Source of the DNA: Rhabditoides inermis
Lineage: Eukaryota > Nematoda > Chromadorea > Rhabditida > Rhabditidae
DNA length: 64,000 nt
Reading direction: 5' to 3'
NCBI GenBank assembly: GCA_963966185.1
Contig: CAWZYM010000242.1
Span: forward strand, 1,779,501-1,843,500
Under the pieces are notes generated by a model that was given only the letters and a program-made list of their open reading frames with translations, was not told where the DNA came from and searched no databases. Of the stretch, positions 1-10,992 are shown one piece after another (within the stretch, counting starts at the first letter, position 1; every line of letters starts with the position of its first letter). The position numbers and the translations under genes are program-made.

Positions 1-740
1 GTACTATGAAATAATTGAATAATTTTGTCGTACCTGCTGCAGGTCTAGTTTTTTGGTGAAATCATGGGTGGGCGTCGCGGCCGGGAGCGGCGACGCCATC
101 ACTTTATCCGTCGACGAGGCACTCATATCCTATGTACCATGACCTAAACTAGATTACAATCATTATGGAGCAACACACATCCATCACAGATCGAGAAATG
201 AAGCAACACACACAGGAAACAATATGAAAACCACTTGAAACACCAGCGGAAAGCAAAAATCAGATGGCCGTAAAACGTTGACCGCGTGATATCTCTTTTT
301 CTCAACACACTCTTTGTGTGCACGCTCTCTACACATAACTATGGAGCGCATAAACATTGCGAATTAAAAAAAAGTGATGTTATTAGGAGGCATGCAACAC
401 TGCACACTCCAATTACACTATGAAACACTAAACCTTGATCAATAATAGTTTACCCTCATGTTGCTTTGCTCTTTCACTCATTCTTGTCGAGCCGCATGAC
501 TTCATCAGTGCACGCACCACATATTCACGCAAAGAGAGAACGAATTCAAGAGTTCAGTGAATGAGAGAGTGAAAGTGAGTGAAAGAAAGAGGCCAGAGGC
601 CAGAGGCGCTCTCTCACTACGCACTATAGTTCACGTGACTCTAGAAAAGAGCTTCAACTTGAAAAAAGTTTATTAGTTATATGTACAGTGAATGACGCGA
701 AGGTGTAGATAAGTGGTTGTATGTGTATTGACTGGGCTGG
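1..740. other. Intergenic, no gene seen
   Basis: No convincing exon or RNA gene is visible here. The stretch is AT-rich to mixed and has a purine-rich part around 520-610 (GAGAGAGTGAAAGTGAGTG-like). Its right end lies directly after the stop codon of the minus-strand heat-shock gene, so the last 100 or so bases are probably that gene's 3' UTR. Confidence 0.5.
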
Positions 741-989
741 TTAGATGATGTCAGCAGTGATGACGAGCACTCCACGGCTGCTCAGATTGCTCTTCACAGT
801 CTTCTGGTCGACATTCGACGGCAGTCTGCAAGCAAGGGTTGGAAGAGCAGTGGGGAGAGGGACTGACTTGTATGTGCGGGTGATGGAGCGGGACACATTG
901 CCGTGCTCGTCGTTCCTCTGGTCGTGCTCCAGGTGCACCATGATGTGCCCGTCAACCATCTTCACCTGAAACCACACCTACTCTTTCCA

Positions 990-1032
<43 letters not shown>

Positions 1033-1230
1033 ATCTATCTCTCTCGTTGCCCTCTCTCCTTCCCCGTACCTCTATCTCCTTGGGGGTGAAGTACTTGGCG
1101 TCCAGACCGACCTCGAACTTGCCGTTGTTGCTTTTGACCTATAACAGGCAGAGATAATTAGCGAGTTTCTTTCCTTCTCTCTCTTTTGTGCTTTCCCCTC
1201 TTTTTGAAGCTAGTCTTCCTTTTCTCCCCC

Positions 1231-1282
<52 letters not shown>

Positions 1283-1432
1283 CTCTCGCTCTCTCGCTCT
1301 CTCTTTCTCTCTCTCTCTCTTTCTCTCTATCTCTCTCTCTCTCTCTTCCTACTCACATGGACGACGCCATCGTTGTTCTCCAGGGCCAGTCCACTGCTTC
1401 TCCGTCCAGTTGTGCTCCACTTGAATCGACAT
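741..1432 (-). CDS. HSP-12-type small heat-shock protein, copy A, frame disrupted
   Basis: Small ATP-independent chaperone consisting almost only of an alpha-crystallin domain, like the nematode HSP-12 family of about 110 residues. Exons on the minus strand are 1357-1432, 1070-1138, 868-965 and 741-825. They encode FEVGLDAKYFTPKEIE, then a MVHLEHDQRNDEHG segment, then YKLPSNVDQKTVKSNLSSRG. Exon sizes match the neighbouring copy B. In exon 1 the family motif WDWPLENNDG is out of frame: compared with copy B there is one base fewer at TGG-GAC and one fewer at CCC-CTG, so the ATG at 1430-1432 does not read into exon 2. Both losses are at short G or C runs, so an assembly error is more likely than a pseudogene. 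The family call is firm; the intactness is uncertain. Confidence 0.85.
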
Positions 1433-1602
1433 CTGCAACGCCCACATCACAAGGTCATAGTAAACAGAAAAGTATGATCTTGCATGAGCAGATAGGATCT
1501 CATAAGCGCGAAACGACACTGTGAGTGTGCGCGGCGGACACATGACATCACACTGGCGCATCACAATGGAGAGGACTGCCATCCCTGCCATCCCTACTCC
1601 CA

Positions 1603-1608
1603 TTTATA
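1603..1608 (-). promoter_or_regulatory. TATA box of HSP-12 copy A
   Basis: The minus strand reads TATAAA about 170 bases upstream of the ATG of copy A. The same arrangement is found upstream of copy B, which supports a real inducible promoter. Confidence 0.55.
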
Positions 1609-1757
1609 CTCCCGCTCCTCTCTCTCTACCAAAAACATCAGCTGTTCCCGATCCCGCGACAAGCGAGTGAGTGGAGGGCTAAAAGAGAGTCAGGCGAGGA
1701 GAGGAACGAGAGATGTCTTCGATACGAGAGACGCAAAGAAAGTGGAAGCCAATGTGG

Positions 1758-1770
1758 GAAACTTCGAGAG
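1758..1770. promoter_or_regulatory. Heat-shock element-like site of copy A
   Basis: GAAACTTCGAGAG has three alternating units (GAA, TTC, GAG) at five-base spacing, as expected for an HSF-1 binding site, with one mismatch in the last unit. It lies about 150 bases upstream of the TATA box. Copy B has an equivalent site with the same G deviation. Confidence 0.5.
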
Positions 1771-2408
1771 TGGGTGCGCAAATAGCACTCTTTAACAACA
1801 AGTAATGCACAGGTACGGTCCGATCGGGCTCTCAGCGAATAAGAGAGAGAGAGAGAGAAGAGGGAGATGGAGAGAGAGGAGAGAGAGAGAGAGAGAGAGA
1901 GAGAACGAGGTAGTGGGAACGTGCGAACAGGAAAGGATGAGCTCTGGGATAAGGGCTCCTCTAGTTCGGGTACTCGAGAAGAGCGGAAAGAAATAACATG
2001 GTGGACGGATAACTGCGCCAGCGACACGTATCCAAACAAACTGTCACACCCAACAGCGAGAAAACGAATACAAAACCGTTTTGATCAAACTGTGCAAGCA
2101 TGTGACTGGCAAAATGGCAACTGACAACATATATCCCGTGCTATCCAGAGCATACGTGTCAATAGTGACTCCAGCTCATTACACCATCTCACGTCATTGT
2201 TCACCTAATGACCATTATACCCCAGTAATCCATTCTCCCCTCGAGACTCGAAGCCGTGCGCTTCAAAACGTTTATTACATTTTTACAAACACGTAATTAT
2301 TACAATGTGGGTGTATGGACAATGAACACAGGGATGTCGCGGCTTGTACCAGCGGGCGTTCTACTGTGGGTAGGTGAGTAAAGCACGGAAAGGATCTCTT
2401 CTCTCCGT
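1771..2408. other. Intergenic region between the two HSP-12 genes
   Basis: Contains a (GA)n run near 1844-1905 and no supported exon. The right part should hold the 3' UTR of copy B, with AT-rich sequence around 2270-2300. Confidence 0.4.
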
Positions 2409-2505
2409 CTACTTGGGATCCGCAGTCAGAATCAGCTGACCCTTCTCAGTGAAACGGCTCTTCAGAGTCTTCGGGTTCACGTCATCCGGAAGCCTAGGAG
2501 GGAGA

Positions 2506-2549
<44 letters not shown>

Positions 2550-2745
2550 GGGACTCACTTGTAGCAGCGGTCGACGGAGCGGGAGATGTTTCCGAACTTG
2601 TCGTCCCTGCTGTCGTGCTCCATGTGGATCTGCACAGAGTCGCCGATCAGTCGCACCTGCAAAGAGAACTCCCTCTCTCCCTCCCCCCCTCTCTCTCTCC
2701 CTTCCCCTCTCCTCTTTCTCTCTCTCTCTTTCTCTCCCTCCCCCT

Positions 2746-2784
<39 letters not shown>

Positions 2785-2987
2785 TCCCCTCTCCCTCCCT
2801 GCCCACCTTGACCTCCTTGGGGCTGAACATCTTTGCGTCGAGGCTCACCTCGAGGTGGCCATGGTCGTCGTGCACCTGTAATATGCAAATCACGATCGAT
2901 CAAACTTCAAATGGTTCCCATCGAGCTCTCGTGGCTGATTTATGAAGCGCTGTAACTACCAGATGTCGCAATCCCCATCAACTCACA

Positions 2988-3065
<78 letters not shown>

Positions 3066-3146
3066 ACTCACGAAGACAGTTCCGTCGTTGTTCTCGAGGG
3101 GCCAGTCCCACAGCTTCTCAGGCATTCCGAGCTGGACGTCGACCAT
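2409..3146 (-). CDS. HSP-12-type small heat-shock protein, copy B
   Basis: Intact 108-residue small heat-shock protein. Minus-strand exons are 3072-3146, 2807-2875, 2559-2656 and 2409-2493, totalling 327 bases with all junctions in frame and GT-AG. The short N-terminal arm carries KLWDWPLENNDGTVFV; the alpha-crystallin core includes EVSLDAKMFSPKEVKV, HMEHDSRDDKFGNISRSVD and CYKLPDDVNPKTLKS. The length and the WDWPL motif fit the C. elegans HSP-12 family, which lacks the long arms of HSP-16 proteins. All three introns contain (CT)n or (GA)n tracts. The start at 3146 is the ATG directly before the conserved arm; an in-frame upstream ATG at 3224 would add an unconserved extension. It is probably a tandem duplicate of copy A and likely HSF-controlled. 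Confidence 0.92.
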
Positions 3147-3267
3147 GGTTGCAGAAGGGTATGTGGATGTAGTAGAAGGTAGTCTGCAAGAGAAGAGTTG
3201 GGAAACGAGAAGTGAAGTGGTCAAAGCAAAAAGTAAAGTGTTGTGTGTGAATGCTAGGTCGGCCTCC

Positions 3268-3274
3268 TTTTATA
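3268..3274 (-). promoter_or_regulatory. TATA box of HSP-12 copy B
   Basis: The minus strand reads TATAAAA about 120 bases upstream of the copy B start codon. Confidence 0.6.
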
Positions 3275-3368
3275 CTCGTCGGCTACGTGCCCAGCTGCCC
3301 GTTCTGTCACCTGCTTCTGCGTATATTTAGACCTCCTATTTACTGTGACTCCTCGTCTGCCCAACTGT

Positions 3369-3381
3369 TTCTCGAGATTTC
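3369..3381. promoter_or_regulatory. Heat-shock element-like site of copy B
   Basis: TTCTCGAGATTTC is a TTC-GAG-TTC array at five-base spacing with one deviation from TTCnnGAAnnTTC. It lies about 95 bases upstream of the TATA box, similar to the site of copy A. Confidence 0.5.
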
Positions 3382-4230
3382 CCAGTATTTACTCGTTTTC
3401 GCATGGGTCACGTGAATGTCCTCTTTCCCATGATGCACTGCTTCTTCACCCTGTCTTCTCACATTCACCCTCAGCTGTCCTCTTCCTCTCTGTCCTTGTA
3501 CTCTCCATCTCTCGGTCTGTGTTGACCGGGTCGGCAGTGTTTTCAAGGAGAAGAGAGGGGGATGAGCACATGTTATGTGTCGACCACACTCTTGCAGAGG
3601 AGCCGCTGTTGACACTGCAGAGATACAGTCGAATGTTGACTGTATGTTTACGTTGAATATTTGCAGATATACGTAATTAGAGAGGGCGCGCCAGCGCCCT
3701 CTCGTTTGTACTGGATGTCCCCGCGCGCTAGAACGCTCAAAAACGACTTTTCCCGGATGAAGCACTTTTCCTCGTTTTGAAGTGATTTCCACTGTTACAT
3801 TGCATTCACATCTCTATTCGATAGAAGTATAGAAAGTTGTATTGAGTTTGATTGAATTTGAAGCGAGATACGGAGAGTCCGCATTCGAGTGCGGATTGAG
3901 ATTGGTGTCGGTCGCTTGGGCGGGCGGGCGTCGGACAATCGCTTTCCTCCTATGAAAACCCGTATAATACCGCGAGCTTAGCGACTTTTGGTAGCATACG
4001 CCTAGGCTAACCGAATGTTACCAGAGTGGGTTTAACCAAATGTTATACTAATCAGAGCTCATTCGAGTCGAAACCATACCACAAGCATAAGGATATGTTA
4101 TTTTCAGCTTCGGTCAACGGCACGCCCTCTTCGATGCAATAGGACAAACCACAACATTTTTGATACATATAATTCCTTTTTGTTTGTTATTGACTTGTCA
4201 TGTGTTGATAATTTACTACTACTGGTATAA
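3382..4230. other. Intergenic, with a strong hairpin and repeat-like sequence
   Basis: No exon is supported. A perfect 10-bp hairpin lies at 3680-3703. From about 3947 to 3995 the sequence resembles, in opposite orientation, a segment at about 11545-11600, so part of this region is probably a dispersed repeat. Confidence 0.4.
3680..3703. repeat. Perfect 10-bp stem hairpin
   Basis: GAGAGGGCGC and its exact reverse complement are separated by a four-base loop (GCCA). It is GC-rich in an otherwise AT-rich stretch. No encoded product is recognised. Confidence 0.6.
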
Positions 4231-7200
4231 ATGTTTAGAGTCGAAATGTTTCGAGGAATATTGGACCGAGATAAATCGAAGATAAAAACATCTCTTATCA
4301 ACAAGAGTGAGTGAAATAGTTATTTCGTTGACCTATAAAACAAGTTTTTGTAACAGGATTGACACTGAATGGTCATCCAATCAAGAAGCGTGCACGTGAA
4401 GAAACTGTCCAGGACTTTTACAACGAAGGTGAAGGTGGGTACAAATTTATTATATTATATTGTTGTTTCTAATATGTTGTTTACATTAAATTCTTCGAGT
4501 TATTTTCCGTATTGTCTTCTTCGCGTCTTCTATCAGCACGCACAAGCAAAGATGTCGCCGCCCTGCAAACGAATGAAACGTAAAACATGCGCTTCTATCG
4601 CCTTATTTGCATACACTGCTATGCGAATCGAGTGATGTCACCATTGCCTTTTCTCTCTGATAGTTAAAAACCTGCTGTCTGTGATTCAAACCGCTTAACC
4701 CACCTTGCTCAATGTCCTCCACGTTTCGATCCGGGGTCGTTCGTGTCACCACCACCAGGCGTAGCCATAGAAGGCGTGCGTGCGTGCGGGGCGAACGTCG
4801 CTGCTACTGCCACTCCCCCAACGCCCCTCCTATCGCGCGCCCTCCCGACTCCACCATACGGGCACATTCCGAGTACCACCTCCTCTTCTTCTTGGCGATC
4901 GCGCCACCCTCTGCAAATGCACGAATGAAACGTAAAACATGCGCTTCTATCGCCTCATTTGCATACACTGCTATGCGAATCGAGTGATGTCACCATTGCC
5001 TTTTCTCTCTGATAGTTAAAAACCTGCTGTATGTGATTCAAACCGCTTAACCCACCTTGCTCAATGTCCTCCACGTTTCGATCCGGGGTCGTTCGTGTCA
5101 CCACCACCAGGCGTAGCCATAGAAGGCGTGCGGGGCGTTTCGAAAAACATGATCTGAAATGAAAAGAGATTATATTATAGTGATACAAATAATAACGATT
5201 TTAGAGTCTTCTCTCCTCTCACTCTCCCCCGCGCCCTCCGGAATGTCCGGTCTCTTTGGACCCCTCGGATACGCTGGACCACCTTGTTTCTCCGGATCTT
5301 GCGGACCTTCCGGATCCGGATCAGGTGGACCTCCCGGACCTCCCGGACCTCCCGGACCTGCTGGACCACCCGCACCTGCTGGACCGTTCGGACCGCCTGG
5401 ACCTCCCGGACCTCCCGGACCTCCCGGACCTCCTGGACCTGCTGGACCGCCGGGACCTCCCGGACCCCCCGGACCTCCCGGACCGCCGGGACCCCCCGGA
5501 CCTCCCGGACCGCCGGGACCCCCCGGACCTCCCGGACCGCCGGGACCCCCCGGACCTCCCGGACCTCCCGGACAGCCCGGACCACCTGGTCCTGCTGGAC
5601 CTGCTCGACTTCCATGGCTGGCGGGCGTTCCTGATCGCCTACTCTATCTTCTTGTCAATGACGAGATAGAGGGAAAGTCTCAGTCTGAGATCAAAAAGTC
5701 GTGTTCCGATGCGCAAGTGCGATCGGGTCGAGCTGTCATACACACAGCACAGGAACAGCAAGATCTCCGAAACCGCATCTTGAGTGAAAATCCTCTCACC
5801 ACAACGTACTACTGTCCAAAGTGCTATGCGCCTTTACCGTCCAGCTCTCGCTGCGTCAGTCCTACATGCAAGATTTCGCGCAAAACATATCAGTGAGTTA
5901 GATGAAAACTTTTTTCAATATAATAATAACGTGATTTAGCTCGGTCGCAGCGCAAGGTGGTAATGCGGATGTCGGGCCGCCGCGCAAGCGTGGTGCTGAT
6001 GAAGTTGTTCACGCTGTACACTCAGTTGCAAATCACACAGTCATCAAACAACGACTAGCGAAGAACATCAAGGTATCATATATTCTCAGATTATTTTGGC
6101 TGTGTATTTCACTGCTTTTCAGCACGTCATCGAGTTTCACCAGATGGTCCACGGGAACAACCCCCAGATGGCGGATCTAAGAAGTGATTTGCGATACTAT
6201 CCACGATTCAAAGAAGGTGATCATCGTGTGTACACGATTGGTTGAAAGCTTGTTAAGGGATCGAGTCCTCTGCCGACTTTAATCGACACATTCTACACGT
6301 ACAGTTTCTCTTCAACACGGATGGAATTTCATACAGTGATGTTCAACGGTATATATAACAAAACATTAACTCTGATTGATTACCCAATACTGCTTAGAAC
6401 TCACCTATGGCCCTGCTACGTCAGCATTGCCGACCTTCCTCCTGGTATCCGGACGAAGCCATCGAATGTGTGTCTGCTGGGTGCTCTCGCAAGCGGGAAT
6501 ACGAATCCCTGTAAACTTCTGTGGCCTGATGTGATCAACTCATTCATTGCGTTCGTGCAAGCAACTCACCAACAACCACTAGTCATACAAGATGGCGGAC
6601 AGGTAAATTTGCAAAACACAAGTTGCAGTGATTACTTGTTTTAGGCATGGCGAGTTCGCCTTTTCGTCACCTACAGTACCCTAGATTCTCCTGCACAGGC
6701 TCACATCTGGAACCTACACGGTCATGCTGGTGACATGGGGTGCTCCAGATGCACACAGGCTGGGAAACAGGCTCAAGGTATGTACAGCGCAAAATGAAAC
6801 ATAAAAAAGAGAGTTTCTCACATTTAGGGTGGAAGTGGCCTCCCAACCAGCCGAGACAACTGCGACTCCCAGGAACGGCCTTCGATCCAGTGAACTCTGC
6901 AAGAAACGGATCACATGGATTCACTGGTGAGAGATGGAGTGTACTATGTTACTGTATTATTGAGTGTACTATGTTCTTAGGATGCGGCGTATTCAACATT
7001 CACATCCCACCAAACACTGCGTGCACCGATCACTTACACGTGGTGGCAGAGGGGACTATGTTGGATGCGATGAAAGGTTAGCTGATCAACAATCACGTAT
7101 AATATAAATTATTTTCAGACGTTTTCTCGTCTGATTCAACACACGCGCCGTCACGAATCACCAATGCACAGGCAACTACTATCAGGAACAGTCTATCCGC

Positions 7201-8593
7201 AGCAGAGTGGCCCACTTATGCAAAAGTGAAATGAATATACAGAGTTGTAGAATCTAAAACACTTTTTTAGGTGAAGCCCACTGATGACCCTTCTAAAACA
7301 GGCAAAATCAGTGGGTTGGAAAAGCTGCAGACAGCACATATAGCTATTCCACTCGCTCTCGCGGAGGGATATATTACGGACCCCTCAACTTGTGTGGTAC
7401 TGCTAGCTCACTGTCTCCTCTCCCGAATTCTCGACGGATTCACTCTCAACAGAGAGGGGTGCACATGGACTGCGGAGAGACTCGAAGAGCTTTACGTCTG
7501 GCACGCCGACCTACATGGCGAGGAGGGATGCAAATTCAAGTTGCATGTGGGTAGTGCATTTATAAATGATATTTCCGTCTATTGACATTACAGCATTTGT
7601 GTGTTCACGGATCTTATGATCTACGTCACGTGGGCTCACCGGCAGAACTTTCCGCGGCACCTTTTGAGAAGATGAACAAATTCACAAAAGATTCCGTGGA
7701 CGGTGGTGTTCATCGAGGAGGGCATGAAGCAGCACTCAAGAGGTATGTAAGGCTCATTTCGCCATTCGATTTGATGTAATCAAAACTAAATAGGGTCATA
7801 CTTCTCTCGTTGGTCGAAGAAGAAGTTTCGCGGCGAGCTCATGCAGGAGATGCAATGATGAATAAGCTACTGGAGAAACTCTCACACCCAGCATCCCAAG
7901 TTCTCCAACATGGAGTGTTCATCTCTTCTCATGTGCAGGTGGGGAGAATAACAATAAGTATGGGAATAAAATAGACAAAATCGTTAAGGTCTCACCGGCA
8001 GACTCTCTCGGTGGACGGATTGGTGGAGGGGACGGAGGCTTAGCGGCCTTGACAGCGGAGAATTGCGTCCACATCTGGTAGGAAATGTGTCTGAAACAGA
8101 TAACTTTATTCATCATTTAGGGTGCGTGCAAAGATACACAATTGGATGTTCTCATCCAGAACTCTCTATCCACGCTCACTCTACGCCACTCAGGTATATA
8201 ACTATAATTGTTATGTTTAATTGAAGTTAAACTGTTCAGACGCACGTGTGCATAGCACAAATCGTTGATGCAAGTGGCGCTCTGAAGCTGCACGTGTGCA
8301 ATTTCATAGCTGTTGGAATCACGACAGCTGGGGCAGTGCGCATCGCACTGGAAGTGTATCGCACACAAGACGCTTTCGAAGAACTGTTTGCTACTATCCA
8401 ACTCTCAGGAGATCAAGTGGCAACGAACCGAGCCGCAACCCTACTCACACGAAATCATTTTTGGTTTCGTCTTGTTGGACGGCCGATGATACAGACAGTA
8501 TCCCCCCATGATATAGTTTCGCTTGGAGCTATTATCAAAGTCGGCAACCATGAGTATGGCTACAACTTCGTATGTCAGAACTACTCTCGTTAA
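4231..8593 (+). CDS. Tnp2-type transposase with collagen-like N-terminal region
   Basis: Seventeen exons (4231-4306, 4357-4428, 5205-5892, 5940-6072, 6123-6216, 6258-6348, 6398-6602, 6645-6777, 6828-6926, 6981-7076, 7119-7225, 7271-7546, 7594-7742, 7794-7938, 7989-8077, 8121-8193, 8240-8593) sum to 2880 bases, an open frame of 959 codons plus stop with GT-AG introns. N terminus: basic KKRAREE stretch; a (Gly-Pro-Pro)n tract at about residues 89-184; CPKC...CVSPTC, a possible zinc ribbon, near 252-271. The rest matches transposase family Tnp2 of EnSpm/CACTA elements: [13 protein letters not shown] near residue 370, then [15 protein letters not shown], a CxxC in the [10 protein letters not shown] segment, and [15 protein letters not shown]. 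The frame is intact. Terminal inverted repeats were not found, so it may be a mobile element or a domesticated gene. The collagen part is not a normal component of the family. Confidence 0.8.
4570..4780 (+). repeat. 211-bp direct repeat, first copy
   Basis: Nearly identical to 4922-5132 at an offset of 352 bases. Both copies lie inside the large second intron of the transposase gene. The repeat contains a short open frame ([11 protein letters not shown]...), but its function is unknown. Confidence 0.85.
4922..5132 (+). repeat. 211-bp direct repeat, second copy
   Basis: Second copy of the repeat at 4570-4780, with only single-base differences seen. The near identity implies a recent duplication or gene conversion within the intron. 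Confidence 0.85.
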
Positions 8594-9214
8594 GCAACTA
8601 TGCGCATGTTATCGTATACATATCTCGTTTACAAATTTTGTATACAAATGCTATAAGTAAATTGATTATTGAATAATCTGTGAGAACAATAAATGAATGA
8701 ACGTACCTGTTCGACGATGTGTTGTCGTTGAAATAGAAGAAAGACGTACAGCATCGGCTCCCTGCCAAAAGAGAGTAAATGAAAAGAAACAATAAAAGAT
8801 TGAACATATGAAATATTAACAATAACAAAAACCAATTAATCAAACATTGCAATTGGACATTGTCGAATCAGCTGTGAATGATGGCTAACGTCCAATAAAA
8901 ATCGTGTTGAGACCACATTTTGAAATGGGTGACGCCTAAATTTTTGAAAAAAATAACTTGTCCGTCCTTTTTTGTCATTGTTATCAATATTAATATTATT
9001 ATTCAATATGATAGTTCATGTATGTTCAATAATATTATTTTGTAACTATTCATTTTGGTCCGTTCTGAATCTATCTTCAAAACTCGAATGGATCGTCTTT
9101 TTAAAAGTTTCGAAATAAGTGAGTAGCCGAATCCGGTCTTTTTTTGCAAAACGAAAACGGCTGTAAAACATTTAAATATCTATATAACTAAATTATCCCG
9201 TTTACATCTGTTAA
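8594..9214. other. AT-rich intergenic region
   Basis: No supported coding sequence. The first part is presumably the 3' UTR of the transposase gene. Several poly-A/T runs and ATTATT repeats occur around 8985-9040. Confidence 0.45.
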
Positions 9215-10992
9215 ATGAGCTCAATAACTTTTAAGGACATGGAAAATAAAACCTACCACCAACTTCTTTCTTCTAATGATGTACCTTCCACTAAATACGA
9301 CATGATGTCTCCCGCAATGGCACAGCCAGCGTTCCCGATGCTAGTTTCGCACCAGTCTCACAATCAGGTGAGCTGCTGCGAAAAAAATCCATGTTTTTAT
9401 GTGCATTCACTGTTTTTAGGTCCCTAATCCGTACACTCAGTGGCCACAGCATCCCCAGTGGCCACTTTACGATCAATCTTACATGAGGACGGCCGCAGTT
9501 CCAGGTATGTCTCCGAAGTCTTGAATGGTAAAATAACCGAGATGATGTTTGAGTTCAACCGGCGGCGATTGCGAATTCGAGTTCTTCCTCACCGAAACCA
9601 GCCTTCTCCCTCGTGCACAGCAGCCCGGCCCCGAACGCACCGTTAATGCCTTGTACACCTCAGGATCACGTCGATGCTTCCATATCAGTGTACGTTTCTT
9701 TTAATATGAACCAATATACTATTGTTAATTCAGTGTCGCAGCCGAAGGACAGAACAATATCACTCTCGCCGACCAGCCGAGTCTCGGTTAGTGCTGGTCT
9801 CTCTAGTTTTGTTATTTTGTTTGTTCACTTTTCAAGGTCCCATGTTGTCTCCCGGCCAGTTGATGCAGTACATTGACGCCAACAAGTCCGACTTCCAGAC
9901 ATCCAGATCGATTTATGTAGGTATTGTCTAATTTGAGTAATAATTTAAATGTCGTTTTCAGACGTTTTTCCACGAATGTCGATCCGTGCATCAATTACAC
10001 AATCGGCAGCTCGATCTCATTGAAGTGCACTCGTTGTGGACCCGTTCCTCAGAGGACCAGCGTCGTTTCCTCGAGTTAATCGCGTTCAGCTCGATACAAG
10101 TACGTAACACTGTATTATTGAATGTGCAATCCAATGGGCGGATTGTTTCGAAAACTGTGTTTTTGCAGAGGTACTCCCAAAATCTCATCGCTGAACAGAA
10201 AGAGATCCGAGTTTCGAATGAAACTGGTGATATCGGGTCCAAATCGCTGAAGTCGGCTGCGGAAAATGCGATCCGAAGCCAGTTCGGCATCTCCGATGCC
10301 ATTGACAAGCAGTACGAATGCCCCTCATCTGAAGACGGCCTTCTCCGAGGCAAGTGCGACACTCATTTCGTTTTTTTAATAATAGTGCACTTAGGCGTGA
10401 ACTTGAATATGAAATACGAAATCTGCAAGAAGGGAATTGGAGCAGGCACGGGTAAGAGCGTGAACAGGCGTATGGACACTTTCGTCGAGAGTGTTTTTGA
10501 CGAGGTCAGTTCTGATACTAAGTAGTATACAATGCTATGGTTTATTTGTTAAGGCTTTGACGCGTCCCGAGTGCAAGCATCTGATCACACTCCGCGTCCA
10601 CAGAGATCGCGACAACCAATTGATTCCGGTGGACAACTCGTTCACGATTTGTCTCAGAGGTGCGATGGACGATATTTTATTCATTTATATTTTTCCAGAC
10701 TTCATTGTCGCCCAAGCCGGCGTGGATTCCAACAACCGGTTGAATCTCGACGCTGCTGAAAGGCTCATAGCCTACAGCTTGTGAGTTGAATGAATCTGTC
10801 CATTGAATATTGTTACGTTTTTTCAGGATGCGAATTCGGGGTGCCGTGCGAGCAGCTGTGGACAGGGGCACTTCTTCCGCCGGAGCGATGACGCGCACCT
10901 ACACGAGCAAGATTGACAGTCCTCTCGCGGCAATTCTGAAGAAGGACAGCGACGGCCGTGGAAAGAAGAAGCTCAAGCTGAGCGACAACTAG
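9215..10992 (+). CDS. Unrecognised 429-aa protein with basic C terminus
   Basis: I do not recognise this family. Eleven exons (9215-9367, 9420-9504, 9554-9689, 9734-9786, 9837-9916, 9962-10099, 10169-10349, 10395-10504, 10554-10659, 10699-10780, 10827-10992) sum to 1290 bases, 429 codons plus stop, and every junction is in phase. The first ~170 residues are low-complexity, rich in Pro, Gln, Ser and Met (QWPQHPQWPLYDQ). The second half looks folded, with segments such as TFFHECRSVHQLHNRQLDL, KYEICKKGIGAGTGKSVNRR and HLITLRVHRDRDNQLIPVD. It ends in a Lys/Arg-rich tail (GRGKKKLKLSDN) that could be a nuclear signal. Intron 7 appears to use a GC donor (GGCAAGT at 10349-10355). No signal peptide or membrane segment is seen. 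A regulatory or nucleic-acid-binding role is only a guess from the tail and composition. Confidence 0.75.

Noticed and set aside
1186..1524. Long Ser/Leu-rich open frames over CT-repeat regions, here and at many other places
   Set aside because: These are artefacts of (CT)n translation, which has no stop codons. They overlap introns of real genes.
5175..5615. Open frames in the other five frames of the Gly-Pro-Pro tract
   Set aside because: Triplet repeats stay open in several frames; only the frame joining the transposase exons in phase is supported.
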